A stretch of DNA of 64,000 nucleotides, taken from Sphingomonas japonica. GTDB lineage: Bacteria > Pseudomonadota > Alphaproteobacteria > Sphingomonadales > Sphingomonadaceae. The stretch covers positions 1 to 64,000 of the forward strand of contig NZ_VDYR01000001.1 in NCBI RefSeq assembly GCF_006346325.1. The letters run 5' to 3'. Positions 18,717 to 28,135 of this stretch are shown piece by piece. Within the stretch, counting starts at the first letter, position 1. The number at the start of each line of letters is the position of its first letter. The notes under the pieces were generated by a model, which saw nothing but the letters and a program-made list of their open reading frames with translations, did not search any database and was not told the origin of the DNA. The position numbers and the translations under genes are program-made.

Positions 18717-19121
18717 GTGCCGCTTCATCTCACCAAGGTCGCATTCGGCGCCAACAGCGTCGAGGACATCCAGCGCTGGTTCGATGCGCGGCTCGAACGC
18801 GGCCCACTGACGCTCACCACCCGTTATCTGCCCAAGCGCCATGCCGAGGTGCTCGACGGCGGTTCGCTCTACTGGATCTTCAAGCATCAGCTGGTCGGGC
18901 GCTCGCCGGTCCTGCGCTTCGGAGAGGCAGACGGAGGCCGCGTCGCGATCGAGCTGGAGCCACGGCTGGTCCTGGTGCAGGCGCGGCCGAAGCGGGCGCA
19001 TCAGGGCTGGCGATATCTGGAGGCGAACGACGCTCCGATCGATCTGGGGCAAGGCGCGGCAGGCGTCGCGGACATGCCGACCGCGATGGTCGGCAAATTG
19101 GCGGAGTTGGGACTGCTTTAG
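18717..19121 (+). CDS. DUF1489 family protein
   Basis: 134 residues from a GTG, 31 bases after mgtE. The sequence (PLHLTKVAFGANSVEDIQRWF, LTTRYLPKRHAEVLDGGSLYWI) matches the alphaproteobacterial DUF1489 family, which has no known function. The protein is soluble, basic in parts and has no signal peptide. Same strand and short spacing suggest read-through from mgtE, but no shared role can be inferred. Confidence 0.82.
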   Translation: MPLHLTKVAFGANSVEDIQRWFDARLERGPLTLTTRYLPKRHAEVLDGGSLYWIFKHQLVGRSPVLRFGEADGGRVAIELEPRLVLVQARPKRAHQGWRYLEANDAPIDLGQGAAGVADMPTAMVGKLAELGLL

Positions 19122-19156
19122 CGCGCGCCTGCACGGATTTCCCGGCGCCGATGCGA

Positions 19157-19822
19157 TTACCGTGCCAGGGTCGGGAAGCCCGCTCGAAACGCCGCAACCT
19201 TGGGCTTGTCCCAGCGCACGATATAGGGATGCGCCGGGTTCTTCCGGAAGAAATCCTGATGATAGGGTTCGGCGGGAAAGAACTGGCCGCTCTCGATCCG
19301 GGTCACCAGCGGCTTGCCGCCCCACGCCTTTGTCGCGCCGAGCTGCGTGATGTAACGCGCGGCCACCGTGCGTTGCTGGGGCGATTGCGGGAAGATCGCC
19401 GAGCGATAGCTTGGCCCGCTGTCCGGCCCCTGGCGGTTCAGTTGCGTCGGATCGTGGGCGACCGAGAAATAGACGCGCAGCAAGGTCCCGTAGCTGACTT
19501 GCGCCGGGTCATAGACGATGCGGATCGCCTCGGCATGCTTGGTCGTCTCGGTGCTGACGGTCGCATAATCGGCCGTCTCGCGGCTGCCTCCGGCATATCC
19601 GGCCACTACCTGGCGCACGCCCTTCACATTCTCGAACACCGCTTCCATGCCCCAGAAGCAGCCGCCGGCGAACACCGCGACGGCGTTGCCTTTTTCGGCG
19701 GGGACATCTAGCTTCGGGGCAGGAATGCGCACCGCGCGCTCGGCATGGCCGGCGCCAGGGATGGCGACGAGGCCGATGGCTGCGACGGCGGCGGCGGCGG
19801 TGGCGATCAGCGGCTTGAGCAT
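19157..19822 (-). CDS. msrA: Exported peptide-methionine (S)-S-oxide reductase
   Basis: 221 residues with a signal peptide (AAAAVAAIGLVAIPGAGHAE, cleavage about residue 27), so a periplasmic MsrA. The catalytic motif is FAGGCFWGMEAVF (Cys55). YAGGS, HAEAIRIVYDP and the FFPAEPYHQDF motif are standard for MsrA. It reduces methionine-S-sulfoxide in exported proteins. The other Msr enzyme in the window, MsrB, has no signal, so the two act in different compartments. I do not see a resolving-cysteine tail, so recycling may need an external thioredoxin-like partner. Confidence 0.94.
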   Translation of the reverse strand: MLKPLIATAAAAVAAIGLVAIPGAGHAERAVRIPAPKLDVPAEKGNAVAVFAGGCFWGMEAVFENVKGVRQVVAGYAGGSRETADYATVSTETTKHAEAIRIVYDPAQVSYGTLLRVYFSVAHDPTQLNRQGPDSGPSYRSAIFPQSPQQRTVAARYITQLGATKAWGGKPLVTRIESGQFFPAEPYHQDFFRKNPAHPYIVRWDKPKVAAFRAGFPTLAR

Positions 19823-19883
19823 AAGTCTCTCCGATAGGAAGTGCCGCGCCAGGCGACGTACTTCCGGTTTATCCGAGATACGT

Positions 19884-20039
19884 TCAAAGCGCGCTTTCGG
19901 TTACTGCCCAGGACGTCTGGGCGGACATCGCCGGGCGACTCTCCGCGTCGGCGGTCTGCACCGCGACGAGGCCGATCGCGCCAAGCACGAAGCCGCTGAG
20001 AAAATAGCGAGTGAAGCCGCTGCGCAAAATGCCACGCAT
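19884..20039 (-). CDS. Small single-pass membrane or exported protein, 51 residues
   Basis: A short frame beginning MRGILRSGFTRYFLSGFVLG and ending VTESAL. Basic residues precede one hydrophobic stretch (about 13-30: YFLSGFVLGAIGLVAV), after which QTADAES could be a signal-peptidase site. An AGGA lies about eight bases before the ATG, and a good promoter-like pair lies upstream (20110-20137). It resembles small sphingomonad proteins of unknown function. It may be either a tiny membrane protein or a secreted peptide of about 20 residues. Confidence 0.6.
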   Translation of the reverse strand: MRGILRSGFTRYFLSGFVLGAIGLVAVQTADAESRPAMSAQTSWAVTESAL

Positions 20040-20109
20040 GAGATCTGTCCTGTTGAGTTCGTCGTTATCAGTCTGCGCTGCTCGACCGGCATTCCTAAAC
20101 GATGGCGTT

Positions 20110-20137
20110 CAGATAGTGCCCGATTTCGAACTTGCAA
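20110..20137 (-). promoter_or_regulatory. Sigma-70-like promoter for the 51-residue protein
   Basis: On the minus strand TTGCAA (20137-20132), 16 bases, then TATCTG (20115-20110). The predicted start of transcription is near 20103, about 65 bases before the ATG at 20039. Confidence 0.45.
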
Positions 20138-20233
20138 GCCCTGTATAGCGACGTCCCCTTAACGAACGCTGGATGCGCCGTCTGTGCTCCGTTCAGAAAC
20201 GGATCGTTGCGAGGCGTATCCGATGCCGTAGCG

Positions 20234-21466
<1,233 letters not shown>

Positions 21467-23218
21467 TTAGCGGTCGTCCGGTGTCGTCGCAAGCCGCGCG
21501 CGCAACAATCCGCGCAGCGAGTTGCCGATCCAGAAATCTTGTTGCAAATCGGCGATGACCAAGTCGCGCTCGGTTGCGCGCCCGCTGGCGAGGAGCTCGC
21601 CGCGCAGGATGCCCGGCAACAGCCCGCGCGACAGCGGCGGGGTCGCCAATCTACCGTCGCGCTCGACGAACAGCGAGGTGAAGCTGCCTTCGGTCAGGAA
21701 TCCGTCCGGATCGACATAGACCACCTCGAAGCATCCCGATGCGGCGCGGCTGGCGTCGTAGAAACGGCGGTCGCTGGTTTTGTGGCGGAGGCGGAAATCA
21801 GCGGACGCGACCGGCAGCGGCGCGATCGCCACCGCGACCGGCTCATCGGGCGGGGCGGGCAGGGGGGCAATCTCGATCGCGATCGCGCCGCTCGGACTGC
21901 CGGCAAGACGTACCTTCGCCGGCGCGCGCAGGCGAAAGGTCGCCGCCTGGAGCTCGTTGCGCACTGCATGCCGATCGAATGCGAAGCCGAAGCGCTCGGC
22001 GCTGGCGCGCATCCGCTCGAGATGTGCATCGAGCCGGGCAATCCCCTCGACCGGATCGAACGCCATCGTCTCGATCAGGTCGAACGCGCGTCCGCCGCTT
22101 TTCAGAAACGCAGCCTTGGTCAGGCATTCCTCCCATTCTGCAGGGCCGTTCGAATCGGCGACGATGCCCGAGCCCAGCCCCAGCGTGGCATAGCCATCGT
22201 CCCCGCGCACGGTCAGCGTGCGGATAGCGACGTTGAACTGGGCGCCGCCATCGGGATCGATGCGCCCGATCGACCCGGTGTAGATGCCGCGATCCGAGCC
22301 CTCGATCTCGGCGATGGTCTGGCACGCCCGCAGCTTGGGCGCGCCGGTGATCGACCCACACGGAAACAGCGCGGCGAGGACGTCGATCGCATCCTTTCCC
22401 GGCGCCAGGGTCGCGGTGACGGTCGAGACCATCTGCTGCACGGTCGGATAGGCCTCGATCGCGAACAGGTCGGGCACCGCCACGCTGCCGGGAATCGCCA
22501 CGCGCGCGAGGTCGTTGCGCATCAGATCGACGATCATCAGGTTCTCGGCGCGCTGCTTTGGATCCTGGCGCAGCGCCTCGCGCGCCGCCGCATCCTCGCG
22601 CGGATCGGCAAGGCGCGGAGCGGTACCCTTCATCGGCTTGCAGGTCAGCTCGCCCGCTTCGAGCGCGAAGAACAATTCGGGCGACAGCGACAAGTAGCGG
22701 TCTTGCCCGGTATCGACATAGGCGCCCCAGCCTGCCTTCGACGCCGCGCGCAGCCGCGCGTATAGGGCGAACGGATCGCCCTCGAACTGCACCCTCGCCT
22801 GGAAGGTCAGATTGGTCTGGTACAGATCGCCCGCACGGATCAGTTCCTGGATCGCGGCCAGCTTTTGCAGATACGCGCTGCGCGCAATGCTCGGGTCGAG
22901 CGGACCGAGCCAGGCGCCGGCCGGGTCGGGCAGGTCGGCGGGATCGAAGACGTCGTAGCGCTCGAACAATCCGAACCAGAGCAGCGGATCGCCAGGACGC
23001 TGCGGCGCCGTTGCCTCGAACGCGCCGCCCGCGGAATAGGCAAGGAAACCGGCCGCGTGCAGCCCGGCGCGACCGGCCGCGCGGATGCGATCGAGCGCAG
23101 GCAAGATATCGCCGACCAAGCGCGCCTCGATCACCTCGACCGGATCGTGGTACAGCCGCGCCGCCGCGTCGCCGTCGCGCGCGTCGTCGAGCAGGACGAA
23201 AGGGGCGGTCGGGCGCAT
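21467..23218 (-). CDS. Fused aminodeoxychorismate synthase I / aminodeoxychorismate lyase
   Basis: 583 residues from MRPTAPFVLLDDA. Residues about 1-375 are PabB: IRAGDLYQTNLTF, LSPELFF, KPMKGTAPR, LMIVDLMRNDL, FPCGSITGAPK and GLGSGIV are chorismate-enzyme motifs. Residues about 385-583 are PabC, a PLP lyase with Lys about 480 in RLRHKTSDRRFYD. The fusion would convert chorismate and ammonia (from a separate glutaminase, PabA, not in the window) through ADC to 4-aminobenzoate for folate. The downstream neighbour is the aspartate aminotransferase. Confidence 0.94.
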   Translation of the reverse strand: MRPTAPFVLLDDARDGDAAARLYHDPVEVIEARLVGDILPALDRIRAAGRAGLHAAGFLAYSAGGAFEATAPQRPGDPLLWFGLFERYDVFDPADLPDPAGAWLGPLDPSIARSAYLQKLAAIQELIRAGDLYQTNLTFQARVQFEGDPFALYARLRAASKAGWGAYVDTGQDRYLSLSPELFFALEAGELTCKPMKGTAPRLADPREDAAAREALRQDPKQRAENLMIVDLMRNDLARVAIPGSVAVPDLFAIEAYPTVQQMVSTVTATLAPGKDAIDVLAALFPCGSITGAPKLRACQTIAEIEGSDRGIYTGSIGRIDPDGGAQFNVAIRTLTVRGDDGYATLGLGSGIVADSNGPAEWEECLTKAAFLKSGGRAFDLIETMAFDPVEGIARLDAHLERMRASAERFGFAFDRHAVRNELQAATFRLRAPAKVRLAGSPSGAIAIEIAPLPAPPDEPVAVAIAPLPVASADFRLRHKTSDRRFYDASRAASGCFEVVYVDPDGFLTEGSFTSLFVERDGRLATPPLSRGLLPGILRGELLASGRATERDLVIADLQQDFWIGNSLRGLLRARLATTPDDR

Positions 23219-23297
23219 CGCCCGCGTGATGCAACCCCGCGCCTTGCTCGGCAAGCCCTGCGTTGCCCCAGGCGGCGTGCGCGACTAGCTAGCGGGA

Positions 23298-23960
23298 ATG
23301 ACCGATCATTCGCTCCGCGCCGCCGTCATCCCCGTCACCCCGCTCCAGCAGAACTGTACGCTGCTGTGGTGCACGCGCACGATGCGCGGCGCGTTCGTCG
23401 ATCCCGGCGGCGATCTGCCCAAACTTAAGGCCGCGGCGCAGCAGGCCGGCGTGACCATCGAGAAGATCATCCTGACCCACGGCCATATCGACCATTGCGG
23501 CGAGGCCAAGCCGCTTGCGGAGCATTACGGCGTGCCCATCGAAGGTCCGCACGAAGCCGACCGCTTCTGGATCGCCCGGCTCGATGAGGACGGCCGCAAA
23601 TGGGGCTTGAACGGCGTGCCGTTCGAGCCGGAGCGCTGGCTGGTCGAGGGCGACACCGTCTCGGTCGGCGACGTGACGCTCGACGTCTACGAGACCCCGG
23701 GCCACACGCCGGGGCACGTCGTGTTCCACCACGCGGCATCGAAGCTGGCGATCGTCGGCGACGTGCTGTTCGCCGGGTCGGTGGGGCGCACCGACTTTCC
23801 CCTAAGCGATCCGCAGGCGTTGATCGAATCCGTAGTGACCAAGCTGTGGCCCATGGGCGACGACACGGTGTTCCTGCCGGGTCACGGCGCGCACAGCACC
23901 TTTGCACAGGAACGGGCGAGCAATCCGTTCGTGGCGGACCGGGTGCTGGCACAGGCGTGA
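23298..23960 (+). CDS. Metallo-beta-lactamase-fold hydrolase, glyoxalase II-like
   Basis: 220 residues. The zinc motif THGHIDHCGE supplies His61, His63, Asp65 and His66. GHTPGHVVFH, IVGDVLFAGSVGRTDF and LPGHGAHSTFAQE complete the binuclear site. This is the YcbL/type II glyoxalase-like group that hydrolyses thioesters such as S-lactoylglutathione, though many members have unknown substrates. It is divergent from pabBC across 79 bases and convergent with the MAPEG gene with only four bases between stops. Confidence 0.9.
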   Translation: MTDHSLRAAVIPVTPLQQNCTLLWCTRTMRGAFVDPGGDLPKLKAAAQQAGVTIEKIILTHGHIDHCGEAKPLAEHYGVPIEGPHEADRFWIARLDEDGRKWGLNGVPFEPERWLVEGDTVSVGDVTLDVYETPGHTPGHVVFHHAASKLAIVGDVLFAGSVGRTDFPLSDPQALIESVVTKLWPMGDDTVFLPGHGAHSTFAQERASNPFVADRVLAQA

Positions 23961-23964
23961 CCGG

Positions 23965-24405
23965 CTAGCCCGCTCCGACGGCCGCAGGCGCTTCCATCTC
24001 GATCATGGCGGGCGGCGGCATGTGCGATACCGCGATCGCGTATATGCCCAGTCCCCCGGTTATCGTCAGTGTCGCGATCGTGCCGAACTGCCGCGCCTTC
24101 ATCGCGCCGTCCATGCCGAACGCATGCGCGACGCGGCCAATCAGATAGACGATCCCGGTAAGGCCCAGCCACAAGGAAGTGCCGTGTGTCAGTTCGATCC
24201 CGCCCATCAGGATCAGCACGATCGGCGTATATTCCGCGAAGTTGAGGTGCGCCCGCATCCGCGCCGCGAGTGCCGGATTGCCGCCGTCGCCGATGCTGAT
24301 CTTGTCGCGCAGCCGCACGCGAACGATGCGGGCGCCGAGCCAAAGGTTGAGCAGCGCCGCGAGCCCGGCGGTAGCCAGCGTCACCGGCAGCATGATCCCA
24401 GTCAT
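23965..24405 (-). CDS. MAPEG family membrane protein
   Basis: 146 residues starting MTGIMLPVTLATAGLAALLN, after an AAGGGGG ribosome site. Four hydrophobic segments and the motifs ARMRAHLNFAEYTPIVL and GRVAHAFG match the MAPEG family (membrane-associated eicosanoid and glutathione metabolism). Bacterial members such as YecN are of uncertain activity, possibly glutathione-dependent. The frame continues upstream, but that part overlaps the rpmF leader and lacks membrane character. Confidence 0.88.
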   Translation of the reverse strand: MTGIMLPVTLATAGLAALLNLWLGARIVRVRLRDKISIGDGGNPALAARMRAHLNFAEYTPIVLILMGGIELTHGTSLWLGLTGIVYLIGRVAHAFGMDGAMKARQFGTIATLTITGGLGIYAIAVSHMPPPAMIEMEAPAAVGAG

Positions 24406-24484
24406 CGAATAACCCCCTTCGAATTCCGTCCGCTCACGCGATCGGTTGCGGACCGAAACCGATCCTGCCACGCTGGTCTCCTGC

Positions 24485-24512
24485 TTGCAACGCAAGGCAA
24501 AATCGCTATAGG
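24485..24512 (+). promoter_or_regulatory. Sigma-70-like promoter for rpmF operon
   Basis: TTGCAA (24485-24490), 16-base spacer, TATAGG (24507-24512). Transcription would begin near 24519, leaving a leader of about 137 bases before rpmF. The leader contains a hairpin CCGGCC-AGC-GGCCGG (24548-24562). Confidence 0.55.
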
Positions 24513-24655
24513 CACCCGCTCGCTTCGTGACCTGCCATTCCGCCGGTCCGGCCAGCGGCCGGGGGTCGGCGCTTGTCGGATGGACGGACGTAGCGTATCG
24601 CGACCCTGATATCCGCGTGTTGCCACGTATTTGAACGAAAAGAAGGTGTGCCGAA

Positions 24656-24835
24656 ATGGCCGTTCCAAAAAGAAAGACGTCGCCATCCAAGCGCGGCATG
24701 CGTCGTTCGCACGATTCGCTCAAGGTCGAGTCGTTCCAGGAGTGCTCGAACTGCGGCGAGCTCAAGCGTCCGCATATCCTGTGCGGAGCCTGCGGCCATT
24801 ATAACGGCCGCGAAGTCGTCTCGCTCGAGGGCTGA
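24656..24835 (+). CDS. rpmF: 50S ribosomal protein L32
   Basis: 59 residues beginning [20 protein letters not shown], the standard L32 start. The zinc-ribbon cysteines are in CSNCGELK and CGACGHYN, so this is the C+ zinc-binding form. It is part of the large ribosomal subunit. The next genes, plsX and fabH, follow on the same strand in the order conserved across proteobacteria, linking ribosome output with lipid synthesis. An AAGAAGG sequence precedes the ATG. Confidence 0.97.
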   Translation: MAVPKRKTSPSKRGMRRSHDSLKVESFQECSNCGELKRPHILCGACGHYNGREVVSLEG

Positions 24836-24867
24836 ACCCGCACTTTTCCCTTGAGGACGCGCAGGAC

Positions 24868-25899
24868 ATGGCTTCCAGCACGGTAATCGCCGTCGATGCG
24901 ATGGGCGGCGATGAAGGGCTGTCGGTCATGCTCGAGGGGGTGGCGCGCGCGCGCCGCCGCTTCGACGAGATGCGTTTCATCCTGGTCGGGGACGAGGCGG
25001 CGATTCGTGACGGGCTCAAGACCCATCCCAACCTCACCGCCGCATCGGAAATCGTCCATGCCGCGGGCGTGGTCGCATCGGATGACAAGCCCAGCCAAGC
25101 AATCCGGCGCGCGCGCACCACGTCGATGGGCGTCGCGATCGAACAGGTGAAGCAGGGCCGGGCCGGGGCGTGCGTGTCGTCGGGAAACACCGGCGCGCTG
25201 ATGGCGATGGCCAAACTGTCGCTGCGCACGATGCCGGGCATCGACCGCCCCGCACTGGCCGCGCTGATGCCCTCGCTCGGCGAGACCGATACGGTGATGC
25301 TCGATCTCGGCGCCAATACCGAGTGCGACACGCGCAACCTCGTCCAGTTCGCGGTGATGGGTGCTGCCTATGCGCGCACCGCGCTCGATCTCGACCGCCC
25401 GCGCGTGGCGCTGCTCAACATCGGCACCGAGGATCAGAAGGGCACCGACAGCATCCGCGACGCCGCTGCGCAGCTGCGCGCCGCATCGCATCTGCCGCTG
25501 TCGTTCGAGGGCTTCATCGAAGGCGACCGACTGTCGCGCGGCGTGATCGACGTGATCGTCTGCGATGGCTTTTCCGGCAATATCGCGCTCAAGACTGCCG
25601 AGGGTACCGCGCGCTTCGTCGCCGACCTGCTGAAGCGGGCGTTCAGCAGCTCGATCCGCTCGAAGCTCGGCTTCCTGATCTCGCTGCCGGCGACGCGGTT
25701 GCTGCGCGATCATCTCGATCCCAACAACCACAATGGTGCGGTATTTCTCGGGCTCAACGGACTCGTGCTCAAGAGCCACGGCAAGGCGAACGCGCTCGGG
25801 GTCGAGAATGCGATCGCGGTCGCGGCCAAGGCGGTGCGCGACGATCTGTCGCGGCGCATCGCCGAGGATCTGAGTAATTTCGAGGCCAAGGCAGCGTGA
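24868..25899 (+). CDS. plsX: Phosphate acyltransferase PlsX
   Basis: 343 residues. PlsX makes acyl-phosphate from acyl-ACP, the acyl donor for PlsY in phospholipid synthesis, on the inner face of the membrane. Family motifs are [11 protein letters not shown] at the N-terminus, [24 protein letters not shown] and [25 protein letters not shown] and [13 protein letters not shown] are also typical. The stop overlaps the GTG start of fabH by four bases. The ATG follows GAGGACGCGCAGGAC, a usable ribosome site. Confidence 0.97.
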   Translation: MASSTVIAVDAMGGDEGLSVMLEGVARARRRFDEMRFILVGDEAAIRDGLKTHPNLTAASEIVHAAGVVASDDKPSQAIRRARTTSMGVAIEQVKQGRAGACVSSGNTGALMAMAKLSLRTMPGIDRPALAALMPSLGETDTVMLDLGANTECDTRNLVQFAVMGAAYARTALDLDRPRVALLNIGTEDQKGTDSIRDAAAQLRAASHLPLSFEGFIEGDRLSRGVIDVIVCDGFSGNIALKTAEGTARFVADLLKRAFSSSIRSKLGFLISLPATRLLRDHLDPNNHNGAVFLGLNGLVLKSHGKANALGVENAIAVAAKAVRDDLSRRIAEDLSNFEAKAA

Positions 25900-26858
25900 C
25901 CCGTCGCTCGGTCTTTCTCGGAACCGGTTCGGCGCTTCCGGCCAAGCGCGTGTCGAACGCGGAACTCGCCGAGCGCGTCGATACATCGGATGAATGGATC
26001 ACCGAGCGCACCGGCATCCGCTTTCGCCACATCGCCGACGACAGCGAGACGACGGCGAGCCTCGCCACCGATGCCGCGCGCCGCGCTCTGGAATCAGCCG
26101 GGATCGAGGCGGCACAGATCGACCTGATCGTGCTCGCGACCGCTACTCCCGACCAGACCTTTCCTGCCAGCGCTACGAAGGTGCAGGCGGCGCTCGGCAT
26201 CGACGACTGCGTCGCGTTCGACGTCGGCGCGGTATGCTCGGGCTTTCTCTACGCGCTGCAGGTCGCCGATGCGATGCTGACGAGCGGTGCCGCCAATCGT
26301 GCGATCGTGATCGGCGCCGAGACCTTCAGCCGCATTCTCGACTGGGAAGACCGCGCCACCTGCGTCCTGTTCGGCGATGGCGCGGGCGCGGTCGTGCTCG
26401 AAGCGGAGGAGACCGACGGGCGCGGCATCCTCGCCACCCGGCTCCACGCCGACGGACGCCATAACCAGCTCCTCTATGTCGATGGCGGTCCGTCGACCAC
26501 CGGCACCGTCGGCAAGGTGCGGATGCGCGGGCGCGAGGTGTTCCGCCACGCCGTCGTCAACCTCGCCAGCGTCATGACCGAGGGGCTCGCCGCCGCCGGC
26601 CTGACCGCGGCCGATGTCGACTGGGTGGTGCCGCACCAGGCCAATGCCCGCATCCTCGACGCGACCGCGCGCAAACTCGGGCTCGCTCCCGAAAAGGTAG
26701 TCGTCACCGTCGATATCCATGCCAACACCTCTGCCGCTTCGGTACCGCTCGCGCTCGACGTGGCGGTGCGCGACGGGCGCATCAAGCGCGGCGATCTCGT
26801 CGTGCTGGAAGCCATGGGCGGCGGCTTCACCTGGGGCGCGTCGATCGTGCGCTTCTGA
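25896..26858 (+). CDS. fabH: Beta-ketoacyl-ACP synthase III
   Basis: 320 residues, GTG start inside the plsX stop. FabH condenses acetyl-CoA with malonyl-ACP to start fatty-acid synthesis. The triad is visible: Cys about 113 in [12 protein letters not shown], His about 247 in VPHQANARI, Asn about 277 in [27 protein letters not shown] near the N-terminus and [16 protein letters not shown] at the end are family hallmarks. It is the second gene of the plsX-fabH pair, followed by ihfA after 73 bases that hold a likely promoter. Confidence 0.97.
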   Translation: MTRRSVFLGTGSALPAKRVSNAELAERVDTSDEWITERTGIRFRHIADDSETTASLATDAARRALESAGIEAAQIDLIVLATATPDQTFPASATKVQAALGIDDCVAFDVGAVCSGFLYALQVADAMLTSGAANRAIVIGAETFSRILDWEDRATCVLFGDGAGAVVLEAEETDGRGILATRLHADGRHNQLLYVDGGPSTTGTVGKVRMRGREVFRHAVVNLASVMTEGLAAAGLTAADVDWVVPHQANARILDATARKLGLAPEKVVVTVDIHANTSAASVPLALDVAVRDGRIKRGDLVVLEAMGGGFTWGASIVRF

Positions 26859-26874
26859 TCGGAAGCGGTTCCAA

Positions 26875-26902
26875 TTGCGCCAGCCATCCAGTGTGATACA
26901 CT
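26875..26902 (+). promoter_or_regulatory. Promoter-like elements upstream of ihfA
   Basis: TTGCGC (26875-26880), 16 bases, TACACT (26897-26902). A palindrome TGGGTT-TTT-AACCCA (26902-26916) follows at once and would be in the first transcribed bases, so it could be an operator or a leader hairpin. This would give ihfA expression independent of plsX-fabH. Confidence 0.4.
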
Positions 26903-26931
26903 GGGTTTTTAACCCAAGGGAGCATCGGAAC

Positions 26932-27231
26932 ATGACGTCGGGGGGTACACTGACCAGGGCGGATCTGGCCGACGCGCTGCAGCGCGATGTCGGGCTGTCG
27001 CGCGCGGATTCGTCGCGCATGGTCGAACAGATTCTCGAACATATGTGCGAGGCGCTGTCCAAGGGCGAGAACGTCAAGATTTCCGGCTTCGGCAGTTTCA
27101 TCCTGCGCGACAAGGGCGAGCGCATCGGACGCAATCCCAAGACCGGCGTCGAGGTGCCGATCGCGCCCCGCCGCGTGCTCACCTTCCGCGCGAGCCAGAT
27201 GATGCGCGATCGCATCGTCAATCCGGCCTGA
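26932..27231 (+). CDS. ihfA: Integration host factor alpha subunit
   Basis: 99 residues, standard for IhfA. It pairs with IhfB to bend DNA at specific sites, including sigma-54 promoters such as those in this window. [18 protein letters not shown] at the N-terminus, [25 protein letters not shown] (beta-arm with the intercalating proline) and [14 protein letters not shown] are characteristic. It lies nine bases before a MerR gene, the usual alphaproteobacterial ihfA-merR pair. Confidence 0.95.
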   Translation: MTSGGTLTRADLADALQRDVGLSRADSSRMVEQILEHMCEALSKGENVKISGFGSFILRDKGERIGRNPKTGVEVPIAPRRVLTFRASQMMRDRIVNPA

Positions 27232-27239
27232 GACCCGGT

Positions 27240-27581
27240 ATGGCCGGTCCCGACAAATCGGCGACGGCGTTCCGGACGATCGGCGAACTGGCGGACGAAC
27301 TGGGCCTGCCGCAGCATCGACTGCGCTATTGGGAGACCCGCTTCCCACAGCTGCGCCCGCTCCAGCGCGGCGGGCAGCGGCGCTACTACCGGGTCGAGGA
27401 CGTCGCGTTGGTCCGCCGCATCGACCGCCTGCTCAATCAGGATGGCTACACCATCCAGGGCGTCCAGAAACTGCTGGCCAGCGAGCGGCGGCGGGCGCCG
27501 AAATTGGTGAAGCCCGATGGCCTTCGCGCGCTGCGCGACATGCTGGCGCGCGCGCTGGCGGCAGATGGCGGCGGCGCCTGA
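27240..27581 (+). CDS. MerR family transcriptional regulator
   Basis: 113 residues, short for MerR. The N-terminal winged helix has TIGELADELGLPQHRLRYWETRFPQLRPLQRGGQRRYYR, matching the MerR branch that follows ihfA in many alphaproteobacteria. Only a coiled-coil-like helix and a short tail follow, with no cysteine or ligand-binding domain, so it is not a metal sensor. The target is unknown; the conserved position suggests a housekeeping role. Confidence 0.9.
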   Translation: MAGPDKSATAFRTIGELADELGLPQHRLRYWETRFPQLRPLQRGGQRRYYRVEDVALVRRIDRLLNQDGYTIQGVQKLLASERRRAPKLVKPDGLRALRDMLARALAADGGGA

Positions 27582-27587
27582 CGCGGT

Positions 27588-28124
27588 TCAATCGTCGTCG
27601 GGACCCAGCGCCGGGTCGAGATCGCGCGGCCGTACGAACCGCTCCAGCGTTGCCCGCCCGCTTGTAATCTGCGCCCAGTCGTCGATCGGCAGCGCCATCT
27701 CGGCGATCGCTGCGGTCGGGTATTTCTCCTCGACCGCTTCCCGCAGGGGTCCGCCCGGCGGCACCAGATCGAACACCAGGTCTTCCAGCCCGGGATTGTG
27801 CCCCACCATCAGCACGCGCTTCGCATCCTCAGGTGCCTCGCGCAGCACGTCGATCAAGGTCGCCGACGACGCCAGATAGATGCGCCGGTCCCACGTCGGA
27901 ACGAATTTGGTGCCGAACCCCTGATAGAAATGCTCGAGCGTTTCGGTCACGCGGACGGCCGGCGACGCCACGACATGGTCGAACCCGACGCCTGCCTCGC
28001 GCAGATGCCGTCCGATCGTCGCTGCCGCCTTTTGCCCGCGGGCATTGAGCGGTCGGTCGAAATCGCGAAGCACGGGATCGGTCCAGGCCGACTTGGCATG
28101 GCGCAGCAGCGTCAGCGTTCGCAT
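27588..28124 (-). CDS. SixA-like histidine phosphatase
   Basis: 178 residues. The phosphoglycerate-mutase-like RHG motif is at the N-terminus (TLLRHAKSAW, His8), with VASPAVRVTETLE and MVGHNPGLEDL carrying the other catalytic Arg and His. The compact size is like SixA, which removes phosphate from histidine-phosphotransfer proteins. Other small-substrate phosphatases share this fold, so the target is not certain. It starts 11 bases after the DinG-like gene, on the same strand. Confidence 0.85.
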   Translation of the reverse strand: MRTLTLLRHAKSAWTDPVLRDFDRPLNARGQKAAATIGRHLREAGVGFDHVVASPAVRVTETLEHFYQGFGTKFVPTWDRRIYLASSATLIDVLREAPEDAKRVLMVGHNPGLEDLVFDLVPPGGPLREAVEEKYPTAAIAEMALPIDDWAQITSGRATLERFVRPRDLDPALGPDDD

Positions 28125-28135
28125 GGGGTCTCCCG

